From Diphasiastrum complanatum (lineage: Eukaryota; Streptophyta; Lycopodiopsida; Lycopodiales; Lycopodiaceae): a stretch of DNA of 64,000 nt. The notes beneath the pieces were generated by a model. The model saw nothing but the letters and a program-made list of their open reading frames with translations. It did no database searches and had not been told where the DNA came from. The position numbers and the translations under genes are program-made. Below, in pieces: positions 44,322 to 56,733 of the stretch. The first letter of the stretch is position 1. Every line of letters begins with the position of its first letter. The stretch lies in NCBI GenBank assembly GCA_029204225.1, contig CM055106.1, positions 37,117,946 to 37,181,945 of the forward strand. Reading direction: 5' to 3'.

Positions 44322-44987
44322 ATGGCACGGTATCTCGAAGCTCCCTCCTACATGCGCACCAATCCTTATTACTATCCAGTAGGGAGGCGAGAACCATTTC
44401 CTGCCACCAAGGTCAAGAACAAAATCTTTTGGCCTAAGCTCACAGACGTGGATACTAGCAACTTAGCCGAAGACATGGTCACCAACTGCCGAGTATTCTA
44501 CAAGAAGCACCATGGCAATCCTAATCGTGATGTTAGATATTTTGTGGATAATTGCGGCATGGTGGCATTTTTGGCAGAACTCAGAGGTTTTTGGGATCAA
44601 GAGTTACCCCCAATCGCCCTTGATATCAATAAACCCTTGCACACGCAAGACGACCATATCAACGTTGCAAGGCCCTATTATCGCGCTACACTCACTTCCG
44701 CCTTGCACGTATGGTGGAGCTATGAAAAACCCATAACTTTCTCCAGGGTATGCTCCATTACTACAAATCCATGCCCTTCCTGAACAAATTATAGTGGCAA
44801 ATGATGGAGGGCATCAGCACGACAATCTACCACTCCCGACAGCAACAGTCTCGCCTCCAAGAAGCACAAAAGATCCAGGACTTAAATCTAAATTGGGTTC
44901 TTTTTTTTCAAGTCAAAGACTTGATTGTGGAAAAAGTACAAAATGGACCAAGAATGGATCCTAATCTGATCCTCAAGAGGGATTGAA
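44322..44987 (+). pseudogene. Unknown protein, 150 codons plus continuation
   Basis: ATG at 44322 opens a clean 153-codon frame: MARYLEAPSYMRTNPYYYPV, EPFPATKVKNKIFWPKLTDV, NCRVFYKKHHGNPNRDVRYF, GMVAFLAELRGFWDQELPP and TSALHVWWSYEKP, to a stop at 44781. A 1-base shift near 44745 would continue it with LHYYKSMPFLNK and EGISTTIYHSRQQQSRLQEA to about 44890. The aromatic, basic composition looks like a folded domain, but I recognise no family. It ends at the LTR remnant at 44988, which may have cut it off. Confidence 0.45.
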
Positions 44988-45705
44988 TGTTAGATTTACT
45001 TGATCTATCAATCTACAAAAGATTAGAATCAATCTAGATCAATTCTAGACATAAAATCTTAACAAGAACAATCATTTAATGAAGTAAATGTACTTGTTGG
45101 TTTCACACGTGTAAAACCCTGTCAGAGTACGGACTCCAACCTAAAAATAAAGTACACTATGATAGAACCTCAAAACAATCAAAACAAATGTAGACAAATA
45201 GAGAGAATCACTCAAAATTGCTTCCAAAACCAAGATTGATGTTTCATGTTGATTGTGGCCAAATATGCCTCTATATATACAAATTTTTGGAGCTTGAGGT
45301 ACTGATCATGCATCAGATCTCACACGTGTGAGGATGCCTTGTCATCATCATGCAATTTGGCACTTGGATCAAACTTTTTATTTTGGGCATTTTTGGTCCA
45401 ATTTCCTACTATATGGAGATCTTCATAGAAATCTTCTAGAAGCAAAAACTCGCCTACTTCAGCTATTTCCACATGTGTGAGCTGTCCTCTACACATGGGA
45501 TATAACACCTTTCAAAAGTATTTGGCTCATGCAATCAATAGATTGATGCCATGTGTCATATATCTAGAAAACTAGTTTTTGGCCATTTTAGCCACTAGAA
45601 CTTGAATTAACTCATATGTACAACATATATGTTTATGGTACATGACAAGTACACTAGTTTCACACGTGGGAACAGGCTCCACACATGTGTGTTTATCCTA
45701 TATAT
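44988..45705 (-). repeat. Copia LTR remnant related to the intact element
   Basis: Begins (plus strand) TGTTAGATTTACTTGATC. The block TTTCACACGTGTAAAACC then GTACGG and AACCT near 45100-45150 parallels TTCACACGTGTGGAG ... GTACGGCCTGCACCT of the intact LTR (56911-56950). Its far part AAGTACACTAG TTTCACACGTGGGAACAG and CTCCACACATGTGTG (45650-45690) parallels 57475-57514. The order matches the intact LTR in the same orientation. It is truncated at about 45705, where other DNA begins, and has no primer-binding site next to it. Confidence 0.65.
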
Positions 45706-45904
45706 ACAAGATTTTTGGCCTCTACCAAGCTTATTTTTGCAATTTTCACATTGATCACTTTGAGATTGCAACTTATGAATTTAATGACAATTTTGTTTCA
45801 CTTTGTAGCAACATATGCATATCGCTAGTGGTTACATCTCAAAAAATGTTTCATGATTTAGAAAACAAGCAACCCTTTGATGCTACAACTGAATTGATTC
45901 CATG
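45706..45904. other. Short unassigned stretch
   Basis: No feature seen, apart from a short frame (FHDLENKQPFDATTELIP) without a family match. Confidence 0.3.
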
Positions 45905-47148
<1,244 letters not shown>

Positions 47149-47155
<7 letters not shown>

Positions 47156-47280
47156 TTTGTTGGCATTACTTGTTTAATTAAGAGAGTAGTTGACCAAAAA
47201 CTAAAATTCAAAGTTAAATTCTATTTTGTCTATAAAAAAAATGCAAGATTTAGTGTTCTAGGACTAAAGAAGTGTTAAAA
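47149..47280 (+). repeat. Dispersed repeat A, copy 2 (direct)
   Basis: Matches 19240-19370 in the same orientation, although the neighbouring repeat B is inverted between the two sites. Confidence 0.85.
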
Positions 47281-50200
47281 TAGAAGACTACAAGATTCTC
47301 AATGAGGTAGGTGAGTAACATATGCGAATTCTGAAGAAAGTTGCTAGATAAGGGCACAATACTAGTTCATAGTGAGATTGTTCTCATTTGTGCACAATGA
47401 ATCTTGTATGGATCTATATGTATTCCTGGTTACTAGTGTTATTGATGGGGGCGATGGAGTATGGAAAATGCGAACGTAGAAGAGAGTAGGAATATTTGCG
47501 GAATAACTCTCCTGTTACAATGGGCTGCTAGATGCAAAGCAAGATATTCGTTCCTCATGGGTTACCTTTCCGAAACGGTACCCGGTTAAAGAAAATTTAA
47601 TTTTTCTGGTACTATGCTTGGTGGTGACTAAACTTTGGAAGTAAGTTCTTCCCAAATTGAAAGTTAAAATGGAATTTTTCCTTTTCCGTTGAATTTTGAA
47701 CTTGGTTAAAGTTGAAATCTGTTACTTGTCCGATATATTTCTAATCGATATTGATTAATGGTACTCTTTATTCGAACAGTTAGATCTGATTGGATACAGA
47801 TTAAGAATTACTAAAATCTTATTGCTAGGATTTCCATTCATGTAATTTCATATTCAAAGTTTGAATAGTTTAGGTCAATGTTGATGGAATAATGTCGGAC
47901 TAGTCAATGAAAAGGAAAAACAGTCAGATTTTATTGGAAAAATCGTTATAATAGGAATTAAAAAACTAATTTTATTTTCAGTTAAATCCTATGGTGAATT
48001 ATATTCAAAAGATCTGACTAGTAGTGTTTTTCATACTAGTAGATGATTTTTGGTATATCTGTAATTCAGCCCAGGTATAGGATAGAAATGAAATTGTTTC
48101 AGACCTTTTCCTATAGTAATTAATTCTAAACATTTACTAATGTCGTTACATCTTATTAGTACCTTAACTGAAATAGATTTTCAGGGAACTAAAAATTCTA
48201 AAGAGGGAAGAAGAATGGATATTAGTGGTAGTAAGTGTGATCGGAAAATGTATTTCACAGTTAGAATTTTGTTAATTCCTAATAATTGCTTAATACCACA
48301 TATTAATCTCCTGAATAGAATTCATTTAGTTGAATTCATAACTGATATCTTTGTAACCAATGAGTTATCCGCAGTTTTGAATGTCAATTGTGATTTTAGA
48401 AGTAGAATTTGATACATGGATTACATTGAATCTGTTAATGGATAGAAGCTTGTCCCTAGAGTTAATGCTCTTGGATCCAGGAGGATTCAAAGCTTATCAT
48501 TAACCAGAAAGGATCAGAATGTAATATTGAACCATGTTAATTCTTTCATTTAGATCACAAGATCAGGTGTGGATTGTGGTATCCATCTGATAGACATGCA
48601 AGTCATCCAAATGAATACATTCTCTAGTGTTGGGAGTAAGAAATAATATCCTATATGGATTATAGGACAGCTAGATGATCAATGGATCTCTAGAATATCA
48701 GATAAGCCAGTTAAGGGTTTTTTGGAAGGAAAAGCTGATGGTATGGAATATCAGTAATTTTGAAAAGAAAATTCTAGGACTATAAAGATCTAATGATCAA
48801 TGGTGTGTTTTTAGTACCTACTAGTCGCAATATGGAAAAAAAAAACCATTTGATCAAATGTGGAGTATTTTGAAAACTTTTGAGGTTTAATCTAGAACCC
48901 ATTGTGGTATCTCATCATTTACAAAATCAGAGGCCCTCAAATTTATTTCTCGTCTTTTTAATTAATCCTCTACTTCTTAGTAATTTCTCGAATATAAGCC
49001 ATCAGACTAGTTTATATGAATTCTTTCCAGCATGAAGTTATTCTTCTGAAAGATTATTATGTCATATAAATTACTACTTGTGGGAATGGACTTGGAATTC
49101 AGATAAATTCTAAGGTTAAAGTGTTTCAATTTCTTAAATCTAGAATATCTCTATTGCTTAAATAGGTTTCAATGGAATGATTATACTGTCACTCAGGTTG
49201 AAAATATTTGAAGGAAAAGTCCTATCTGTAATAGAGTGAATCCTTTAGTAGAAGCACTTATTACTGACTTTTCTTGGATTTAGATATTTTCATATATCAT
49301 CTTTCTAGTTAACTTTTATTGAAATTTATAAATTCTTTAAGAGGGGTGAAGTGATGGGATAAAATTCTATTTGGGAATCAATAGGTTGCATAGTTTTCAG
49401 AAGAGAACTAACCTTGGTATAGAAATGAGACTTGGTCTGAAAGTAATTTCAGATAGATTCAGAGTAAGATACCTAATTGGAACTTTTCGAATAAGAGGAA
49501 TTCTCTAGGGATTGTGTGGACAATATAGGTTTGAAAGTTGAATCATTATCTATATGTAGTACAGTGAATGGTCAAAGGTTACTAATTTCATTTTAGTTGG
49601 AATAGAAGTAAGTTTGATCAGAATTTAAGTTTGAGAATTCTGTATTGGATCAAACTAATCTTAGTTTGGGTACTAGGATCAGAGAGGGGTTGATTGAGTG
49701 GATGAAATATGTAATTAGAGGTAAGTTGGATTGAAAAATTATTGTGTTATTCGTCTCAAAGATTTCTCGAATATGTTATTTACTCATGAGAAATAAAAAA
49801 TCTTTTGTAGCTGAGTTACAAAATCTCAGTGAGATATGTGAGTAACATATGTGGATTCTGGAGGAATCTGTCAGATAAGAATGTGTTTATGTACTAAGTC
49901 ACAGTGAGATTATTCACATATATGCACGATTAATCTTGTATGAATCTATTGTGTATTCTTGGTTACTACAGTTATTTGGTGCACTTCACCTAGTCGATGA
50001 ACATGAACATATGATCAAGTATTGTTTTGATAGATACTTGCAGAGTTAAGGATCTTTCTATGGAAGATTTATGAGCTAACCAATAAACGATTTGGATAAG
50101 GATCTAAATGGGGTGTTATGCTAGTATAATTAAGATCTGCACCTAGACATTTGAGATTTCTGAATTATTGGCAATTAACTTGAGTAGTTGATTACTCCAA

Positions 50201-51440
50201 GATGAAGTTAATTGGTAAAACGATCAATGTGATGGGGGATTCACCAAGAACTGATGGTTTGTTAATTATATTGCTTGTAAGACGCATGATTAGTCAATCA
50301 TTTGGGTTCATCAGTTAAAATTTTATGCATTGGATATAAAGTATTCTTGGAATAGAGTATTCCTCAATTACGGAATAGACTTAGCTCATTAGTGATTGTA
50401 TCCTAGAGAGCTCAATTGGATAGCAAATTATAATGAATCCGAGAATAATATCTGAATTGATATTCAATAGGACTTTGGGTATCTAGATTTGATTCTAGAT
50501 TGTAATCTAAAGTCTTTTGTAGTTGAAGATGATTGTCATTATCATTTGGTATGTTTTTTGTCTTTAATTACCAGTGGTTTATGGAACTTGAATCTCGCAC
50601 TTCAGTTAAAGAATCATATTTGAAGAGTATTCCTAAAATCCAGTATTTTTCTGTTGGGAAAGATTTTGGAATGATTCTTATTTTTCTTGAGTTATGTTGG
50701 ACATATACTCCAGTATCTTGTAATGGATTAAGTATGATTTTGGATTCCAAAAAAATTATGATTGACGAATCATACAAATCTAAATATTTATGATTGACGG
50801 ATCATAAATAGATATTTGATTATTGTTAGAGGATTATAAGAAATTGTGATGATTCTTAAGTGTCGTGATTAATTCTTGATCTATTTGAGTAAGAATTCAG
50901 ATTAGTATTTTGAATATCTTTACTCCAGTATTATTGAGAATTTATGGATCTCACAAACATTCTCACAAGATAAGTATTCTATTGTGGAGAATTTAATTTA
51001 TCTAGTGAATGCTATTCTGCTACAGCTTATGGTCTGCAAAGGCCTGAGTACAATTTTTTCTTTTGATTAGCTTTCCAGATATTAAAGGGGACAGACAAAT
51101 CTATTAAGATTAATGATTGCTATTATTGATGCTAGAAACAAGAGCGTTTAACTCAAAAGAGTATCTGAGATACTCATAGTTGAGTTTTAATCATTCTATA
51201 TCTTAATGATTCTCCTAGAGATTCTAGTTAAATGAATTATCATATCTTAGAATTGGATTCTAAGGATAGTTGTACTTGGAAGTTTTTTACCTAATTGTCT
51301 GTCAGAGTTTGTGGATAATTTCATACTGTAATTATTATTACTATTTTTTAAATTTAATCTCCTAAGTTAGGAAATATTTCACTCAGTGGTTCATGTAAAT
51401 GTTTTACATGCAGGTGGTGTTACTAACTTGTGTTGAGTGT
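47281..51440. other. About 4 kb of AT-rich DNA with no recognisable gene
   Basis: I read all frames for known motifs and found none. Phrases such as GATAAGTATT/GGTATCTAG and GATTCTAGA recur loosely. It contains the repeat at 47437-47535. It may be the long noncoding 5' part (LTR and leader) of the element whose gag-like ORF begins at 52178, but no LTR boundary was seen. Confidence 0.35.
47437..47535 (+). repeat. Dispersed repeat, copy 2 (partner at 28954)
   Basis: Shares TGATGGGG, GGAGTATGG, GAATATTTGCGGAATA and GGGCTGCTAGATGCA with 28954-29050. Confidence 0.75.
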
Positions 51441-51448
51441 AATTTAGT

Positions 51449-52050
51449 ATCCTCGCTGGTGAGCTTTCTCTATTTTTCAGATAACGTCCTCCCACGACCA
51501 CGATGGTTCTATTCCCTTTAATTAAAAAAAAAAAAATCTAAAAATTGCAAAAGAACCTAGCCTCACTGGTGAGCTTTCTGTATCTTTCAAATAGCATCCT
51601 CCCTCAACTACGATGGTTTTATTTTCTAAAATAATAATAATAATAATAACTAAAAATTGGAAAAGAATCTAAGCCCCGTTGGTGAGCTTTTTCTATCTTT
51701 TAGATAGCATCCTCCCACGACCGGGACGGTTCTATTTTCTTAAAAAAAAAAAATTGGAAAAGAAGCTAAGCCTCACTAGTGAGCTTTCTCTATCTTTCAG
51801 ATAGGATTCTCCCATGACTCTATCCCCTTAAAAGAAAAAACTAAAAATTAAAAAAAGAACCCTAAGCCTCGTTGGTGAGCTTTCTCTATCTTTCAGATAG
51901 CATCATCCCACGACCGCGACGATTCTATTTTCTTAAAAAAAATTAAAAAAATTAAAAATTGGAGTAGAACGTAAGCCTCGTTGGTAGGTTTTCTTTATCT
52001 TTCAGATAGCATCCTCCCATGACCGCGACGGTTCTATTCTTTTAGAAAAA
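51449..52050. repeat. Tandem array of about 6 units (96-113 bp) with a hairpin core
   Basis: The core GGTGAGCTTTCTCTATCTTT followed by CAGATAGCATCCTCCCACGA and C-G-CGACGGTTCTATT recurs at 51461, 51571, 51684, 51781, 51877 and 51986. Between cores lie A-rich spacers of changing length. CTATCT-TTC-AGATAG is a perfect 6-bp stem with a 3-base loop in most units. The array ends about 130 bp before the gag-like ORF at 52178. Confidence 0.85.
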
Positions 52051-52177
52051 AAAAACTCAAAAAATAAAATAAAAAAACCGTTAAAAAAAAAGAAAAAAAA
52101 AAGAGAGAAAGTGGGACACCACAGTTATACAATCCTCGAAGCAATTTTGTGCATCACGATTATACTACAATCCAGCT

Positions 52178-53268
52178 ATGACTACCGAATTTCTGAAACT
52201 AGTTGCATCTCAGATGTTTTTTTGATGAGACAGTTCAACAATAGACCAAACGAATGTTCGATCTGGTAAAAGATATTGATCTACTGAGCTCAGAGACCAA
52301 AATGCAGAACTACTATATCGGAGTACTCGACAAGATCAAATCTGGTATAAAGAAGTTTGCATCCTACACTTCATTGTCACAAATATGTCAAGATGTTGTC
52401 ATTATGAAAAATTTTATCTTGAAGAAGAGAGTAGATCATCCATATTCAAATGTAAAAATATCGGATGAAAAATAAAAAAAGTCTGAAGAGTTCATGGTAG
52501 TCGAGCAGACAAGGGTAGAAGGCTACAAATCATCAAGGAGTGCAACATATTCAAACAGATCGAATGCAGCGGAAGACCAAGAACTTTGCACTTTAAGTTC
52601 AGGCTGTCAGCAAGTTTATGCTCGCGCAATTCAGTTTCTTGAGAAAGATGAATGTACATACTGCATTGGCGGTCATCCAAGTACAAGATGTTTAATCAAG
52701 AATCTGCACTTCTTACAAAGGCAAAATGCAGAGCAGCAAGTTCGACGGCAAGATCTAGAGGTGCAAAGGTCACAAGAAGAATCAAGCCGACAAGGAGCTC
52801 ATTAAAGGGATGGATGTCAGATTGTTCCATCTAAATCACAACTTTTTTCAACAGGCAGTAGCAAGGTGAAAGTATTGGTCATATCATCTTGCATGTCTCC
52901 AAACTCCAAAGAAGACCACAATAACCTGCCAGTATATTTTGTGGAAGATTCTAAGGGCCATCTGTTACCATTGTATGCCTATAAACTTGGAGGCAATGGT
53001 ATACTGCACTCAGTAATATGCTATGGATGTGGAGAAAAACATCGTCGAGCCGAATGTCCACATCGAGGAAATCCATCAACATTCGAACCCTGGTGTGTGC
53101 ACAATGCGGAGTTAATCATCCATGCTGAGATTTCCCGATGAGAAATTCACAAATATCTAGGAGGCATTTGGCTTATGTAGATCGATATGCACCTATGTTG
53201 ACCAATCCACCTATAGACAGAATGCACTACAAATGGAAAATCCTAGTGCCACCAGGTACAATCACATA
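52178..53268 (+). pseudogene. Unknown gag-like protein with two CX2CX3HX4C knuckles
   Basis: From ATG at 52178 (MTTEFLKLVASQMFF) a shift in a T run leads into one frame that stays readable from 52227 to 53141 with three stops (52233, 52473 and 52803). Landmarks are MFDLVKDIDLLSSETKMQN, YTSLSQICQDVVIMKNFILK, CTYCIGGHPSTRC (about 52656-52694), a Gln/Arg-rich coil (NAEQQVRRQDLEVQRSQEES) and CYGCGEKHRRAEC (about 53023-53061). A shift near 53139 continues it with LAYVDRYAPMLTNPPIDRM to about 53268. Both knuckles have three residues between the second Cys and His, one fewer than retroviral CCHC knuckles. A helical region, a knuckle, a coil and a second knuckle fit an RNA-binding Gag, but I know no such family. 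The older Copia LTR cuts it off on the right. Confidence 0.5.
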
Positions 53269-53269
53269 G

Positions 53270-53600
53270 CCTTCAAATGGGAAGTGCAATGACAAGGGAA
53301 TGACTAAGGTTGATGATTGACTTAGAATTTGCTTTGCACAGGAACACAGATCATGCTACACAGTAACACAAACAGAAAACACACTCCATAGCAAGCTCAC
53401 ATAGCAACTGTATTTCTCAAAATGAAATTACACTGTACATATAGTTGTTCACTCAGGCAACCCATGCATGACCCAGGTTGCCATTGGCGGGACGCGTGTC
53501 CAGTCGACTTGCCTCGTGGCGAGGCCAACTGATCCTTATCCACTGATAGGACCCACAGTACAGTAACATAGTGATTCTACTTTAATTTTAACTCTCTCCC
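53270..53600 (-). repeat. Probable 3' LTR of the older Copia element
   Basis: Minus strand: after the end of pol there is a purine tract AAGGGAGAGAG (about 53597-53607), the usual polypurine tract before a 3' LTR. About 330 bp of noncoding sequence follow to near 53270. The matching 5' LTR would lie beyond the right edge of the window, so the ends cannot be checked. Confidence 0.5.
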
Positions 53601-53656
53601 TTAAAGTAGAGTCTACTTTTTATACAGTCATACACATAGCTTTAAAGTCAACAAAC

Positions 53657-56600
53657 TTTAAGTACAAAAAGCTTTGATCTAAACTTATCAAACTTTTCTC
53701 TAGTAAGTGGCTTAGTGAAAATATCAGCTAGTTTTCTTCTATGCTACAATGAACAACATGAATTTCACAACTCAGCAGCCTCTCACGTATGAAGTGATAC
53801 TGAATCTCAATGTGTTTAGTTCTCGCATTGAACACTGGATTCTTTGCTAGCTGAATGCCACTCTGACTGTTGCTATGTAAAGTCGTGGGATTTTTTTGCT
53901 TCATGCCAATTTCTTCCAAGATTTGTCTCAACCATATAGCTTCATGTGTTGCACTACACATTACCTTATACTTTGCTTCTGTGGTGGAAAGAGCAATTGT
54001 ACTTTGCCTCTTACTAGAACAGGAAAAACAACTACCACAAAATTGGAATACATACCCTGGTGTGGATCTAGATCATCATAGTCACTTCCCCAATCCACAT
54101 CCACATAGCCACACAACTCAGGTAAACCATCATGCTTCCTGTAAATCAAGCCATACTCCGAAGTGCCTTTCACATAACGCAAGGTGCGTTTAGCTGCCTT
54201 CCAATGCGCTTCGGTAGGTGCTGCCATAAACTGACTTACAATGCCAACATCATAGCATATATCTGGTCTAGTCGTGGTAAGGTAAATCAAGCTCCCTACT
54301 AACTGTCTATATACCGTAGCATCAAATGACTGTGACTCATCAAGCTTATAAAGCTTTTTACCTGGTCCAATAGGAGTGTTTACTGTTTTGCAATCTTGCA
54401 ACCTAAACATGTGCAGCAACTCTTTGACATACTTCACATGTGTTAAACCCACTTCATGTCCTTTTTGCCACACTTCTACTCCAAGGCAGTAATGCATCAG
54501 GCTGAGATCTGTCATCTCGAATTGTTCCATGAGGTCTTTCTTAATCATGTCTATCATCTCTTGATTATTTTCCGTAATAATCAAGTCATCAACATAAAGA
54601 GCAATCAAAGCAACCATACCATCAAAGCATAAGACATATAGATTTGGATCAGAATGTGTTCTCACCATCTCCTTTGAACGAAAGTAGGCATCAATCCTGC
54701 TATACCATGCACGTGGTGCTTGTTTAAGACCATAAAGCGCTTTCTTCAAGCGACATACTTTATTTTCCTATCCCTTCATTACAAAGCCTTCAGGTTGATC
54801 CATGAACACTTCTTCTTCTAACTCACCATTTAGAAAAGCAGATTTCACATCCATCTGATGCAAAGGCCAACCAAAATGTGAAGCTAAAGCAATAAGTAGA
54901 TGTAGAGTATTCCACTTACAAACCGGTGCAAAGGTCTCCTCATAGTCGATGCCTTTATTTTGTGCATACCCTTTGATCACCAATCTTGCTTTGTGCTTTG
55001 CTATACTTCCATCTGCATGGTACTTAGTCTTGTATACCCATTTGCAACCAATGGGTTTCTTGCCAACTGGTGGTTCTACTAAGTCCCATGTGCTATGCTT
55101 AGCAATTGACTCCATCTCCTCTCCCATGGCCTTGACCCAAATGTCATCATCCTTCGCTTCACCATAAGTCAAAGGTTCTTTGCTTTGAATAATGCTAGAT
55201 AAGAGAGCATAATTTGCTTCATACCTTTCAGGTAGTATCTTCTCTCTTGTTGATCTTCGTAGCTCTCCCTGGCTAGATGATCCTAGAAAGTCATCTATGT
55301 CGCGGCTCTCCAACAATCTCTCAAACCACTTAGGGAGTTTCCTGTCAGGTGATCGGCTTCCTGGTGAAAATGTATCCCACGGTACATCCTTCTCCTTGCA
55401 TTTGTCACCTGCAACTTCAATCCTTTTTGCACCAAAAGGTTTGTCCCTACTCTCCAACCTGTTTCTTGAGGTTGATTAGTAGTATCTTGAGATGTATCCT
55501 CATGTTCATCACTCGGAAGGTCAATGAATGGATCATCATCAGGTGGTATCCTTACTATACCATCTTTCCCACTGGATGTGTCTATCTTCTTAGCATCCTC
55601 GTCTTCATACATCTTGGATTCATCAAAGATAACATCACGGATTATATGGATTTTGTTTTCGACTGGATCAAAACACCTAGAGCCCTTCACACGATCATCA
55701 TATCTTAGGAATATGCACTTGATAGCTTTTACATCAAGTTTACATCTCTCTTCCTTAGGAATGTGTACAAAGGCCTTACATCCAAAGATTCACAAGTGGT
55801 TCACCTTTGGCTTCTTCTTCGTGAATGCTTCCTCAAGTGTTATCTTTGGTATGGCAATGGTAGGACTTCTATTTTGAAGATAGACTGCCGTGCTACATGC
55901 TTCTGACCAAAAATCTTTTGGTAGTTTCATCTCAGCTAGCATAGATCTGGCACTTTCCACAATCGTACGATTCTTGCGCTCAGCTACACCATTGATAGCA
56001 GGAGTATGAGCTTGCGTAAATTGTCTTTTAATCCCACATTGATCACAAAGATCATTGAAGTCATTAGACTTGTACTCACCTCCACTATCTGATCTTAGGA
56101 CTTTGATCTTCCTACCTGTCTAATTTTCGACCAATGCTTTGAATCTCTTGAAGTTATCAAATGCATCGGATTTCTTCTTCAAGAAGTAGATCCACGTCTT
56201 TCGTGACATATCATCAATAAAGGTCATGAAATAGAAGGCTTTATCTAAGGAGATGGTCCTCATAGGCCCGCAGAAATCTGTGTGGATTAAATCTAGGATG
56301 TTATTTGCTCTTGCAACACCCCCTTCTCTCAATGTTGCTTCCCATATACACAGGATTCGCACATCGATTTCAAGTGATCTTCTATGGTAGGCAATCATGT
56401 TACCATCTCCAATTTTCTCATCAAACTGAGGCTTCCCAAGTTCAAGTGACCAAGTCTCTTATGCCACAACTCAGTTTGTGATGGAATGGATGATACAAGT
56501 CCGTGTTTCCCCTTAATTGTAGCTTTCAACCTGTACAATTTTGTATTGGGCTCTCTTACTCCATCCGCAATAACTTTGAACTTTTAGTTCACATCCTTCA

Positions 56601-56733
56601 CAATCCAACGATCATGGGCGAATTCTATTTTCAACTTTTGATCAGTAATGACTCCAACAGAAAGTAGATTTTTCTTCAAACCTGGTACATAAAGTACCTC
56701 CCTGATCATCCTGCTTTTGCCATCAGGTAGTTG
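53657..56733 (-). pseudogene. Older Copia pol: integrase, RT, RNase H
   Basis: From right to left: RMIREVLYVPGLKKNLLSVG-type sequence (56640-56733), a damaged HHCC domain, then the integrase core with HTDFCGP (about 56260), SDSGGEYKS (about 56080) and NGVAERKNR (about 55990). Next are CFDPVENKIHIIRDVIFDES (55600-55690), a linker, and RT with CKWVYKTKYHADGSIAKHKA, DVKSAFLNGELEEEVFMDQ and ALYVDDLI (about 54575-54600). RNase H ends with HIEIQYHFIRERLL and ADIFTKPLTR (53657-53820). Breaks: TAG at 54768-54770 in RT, frameshifts near 54055 and 53735, and damage at 55790 and 56400. All catalytic residues except those lost to the shifts can still be seen. Confidence 0.9.

Noticed and set aside
44988-45705. 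3' LTR of the unknown plus-strand element at 41-45 kb
   Set aside because: A purine run precedes it, but its internal modules match the intact Copia LTR read from the minus-coding orientation. It is more likely an unrelated Copia LTR remnant.
50533-50793. 86-codon ORF in the 47-51 kb desert
   Set aside because: No motif, no neighbours and AT-rich composition; treated as chance.
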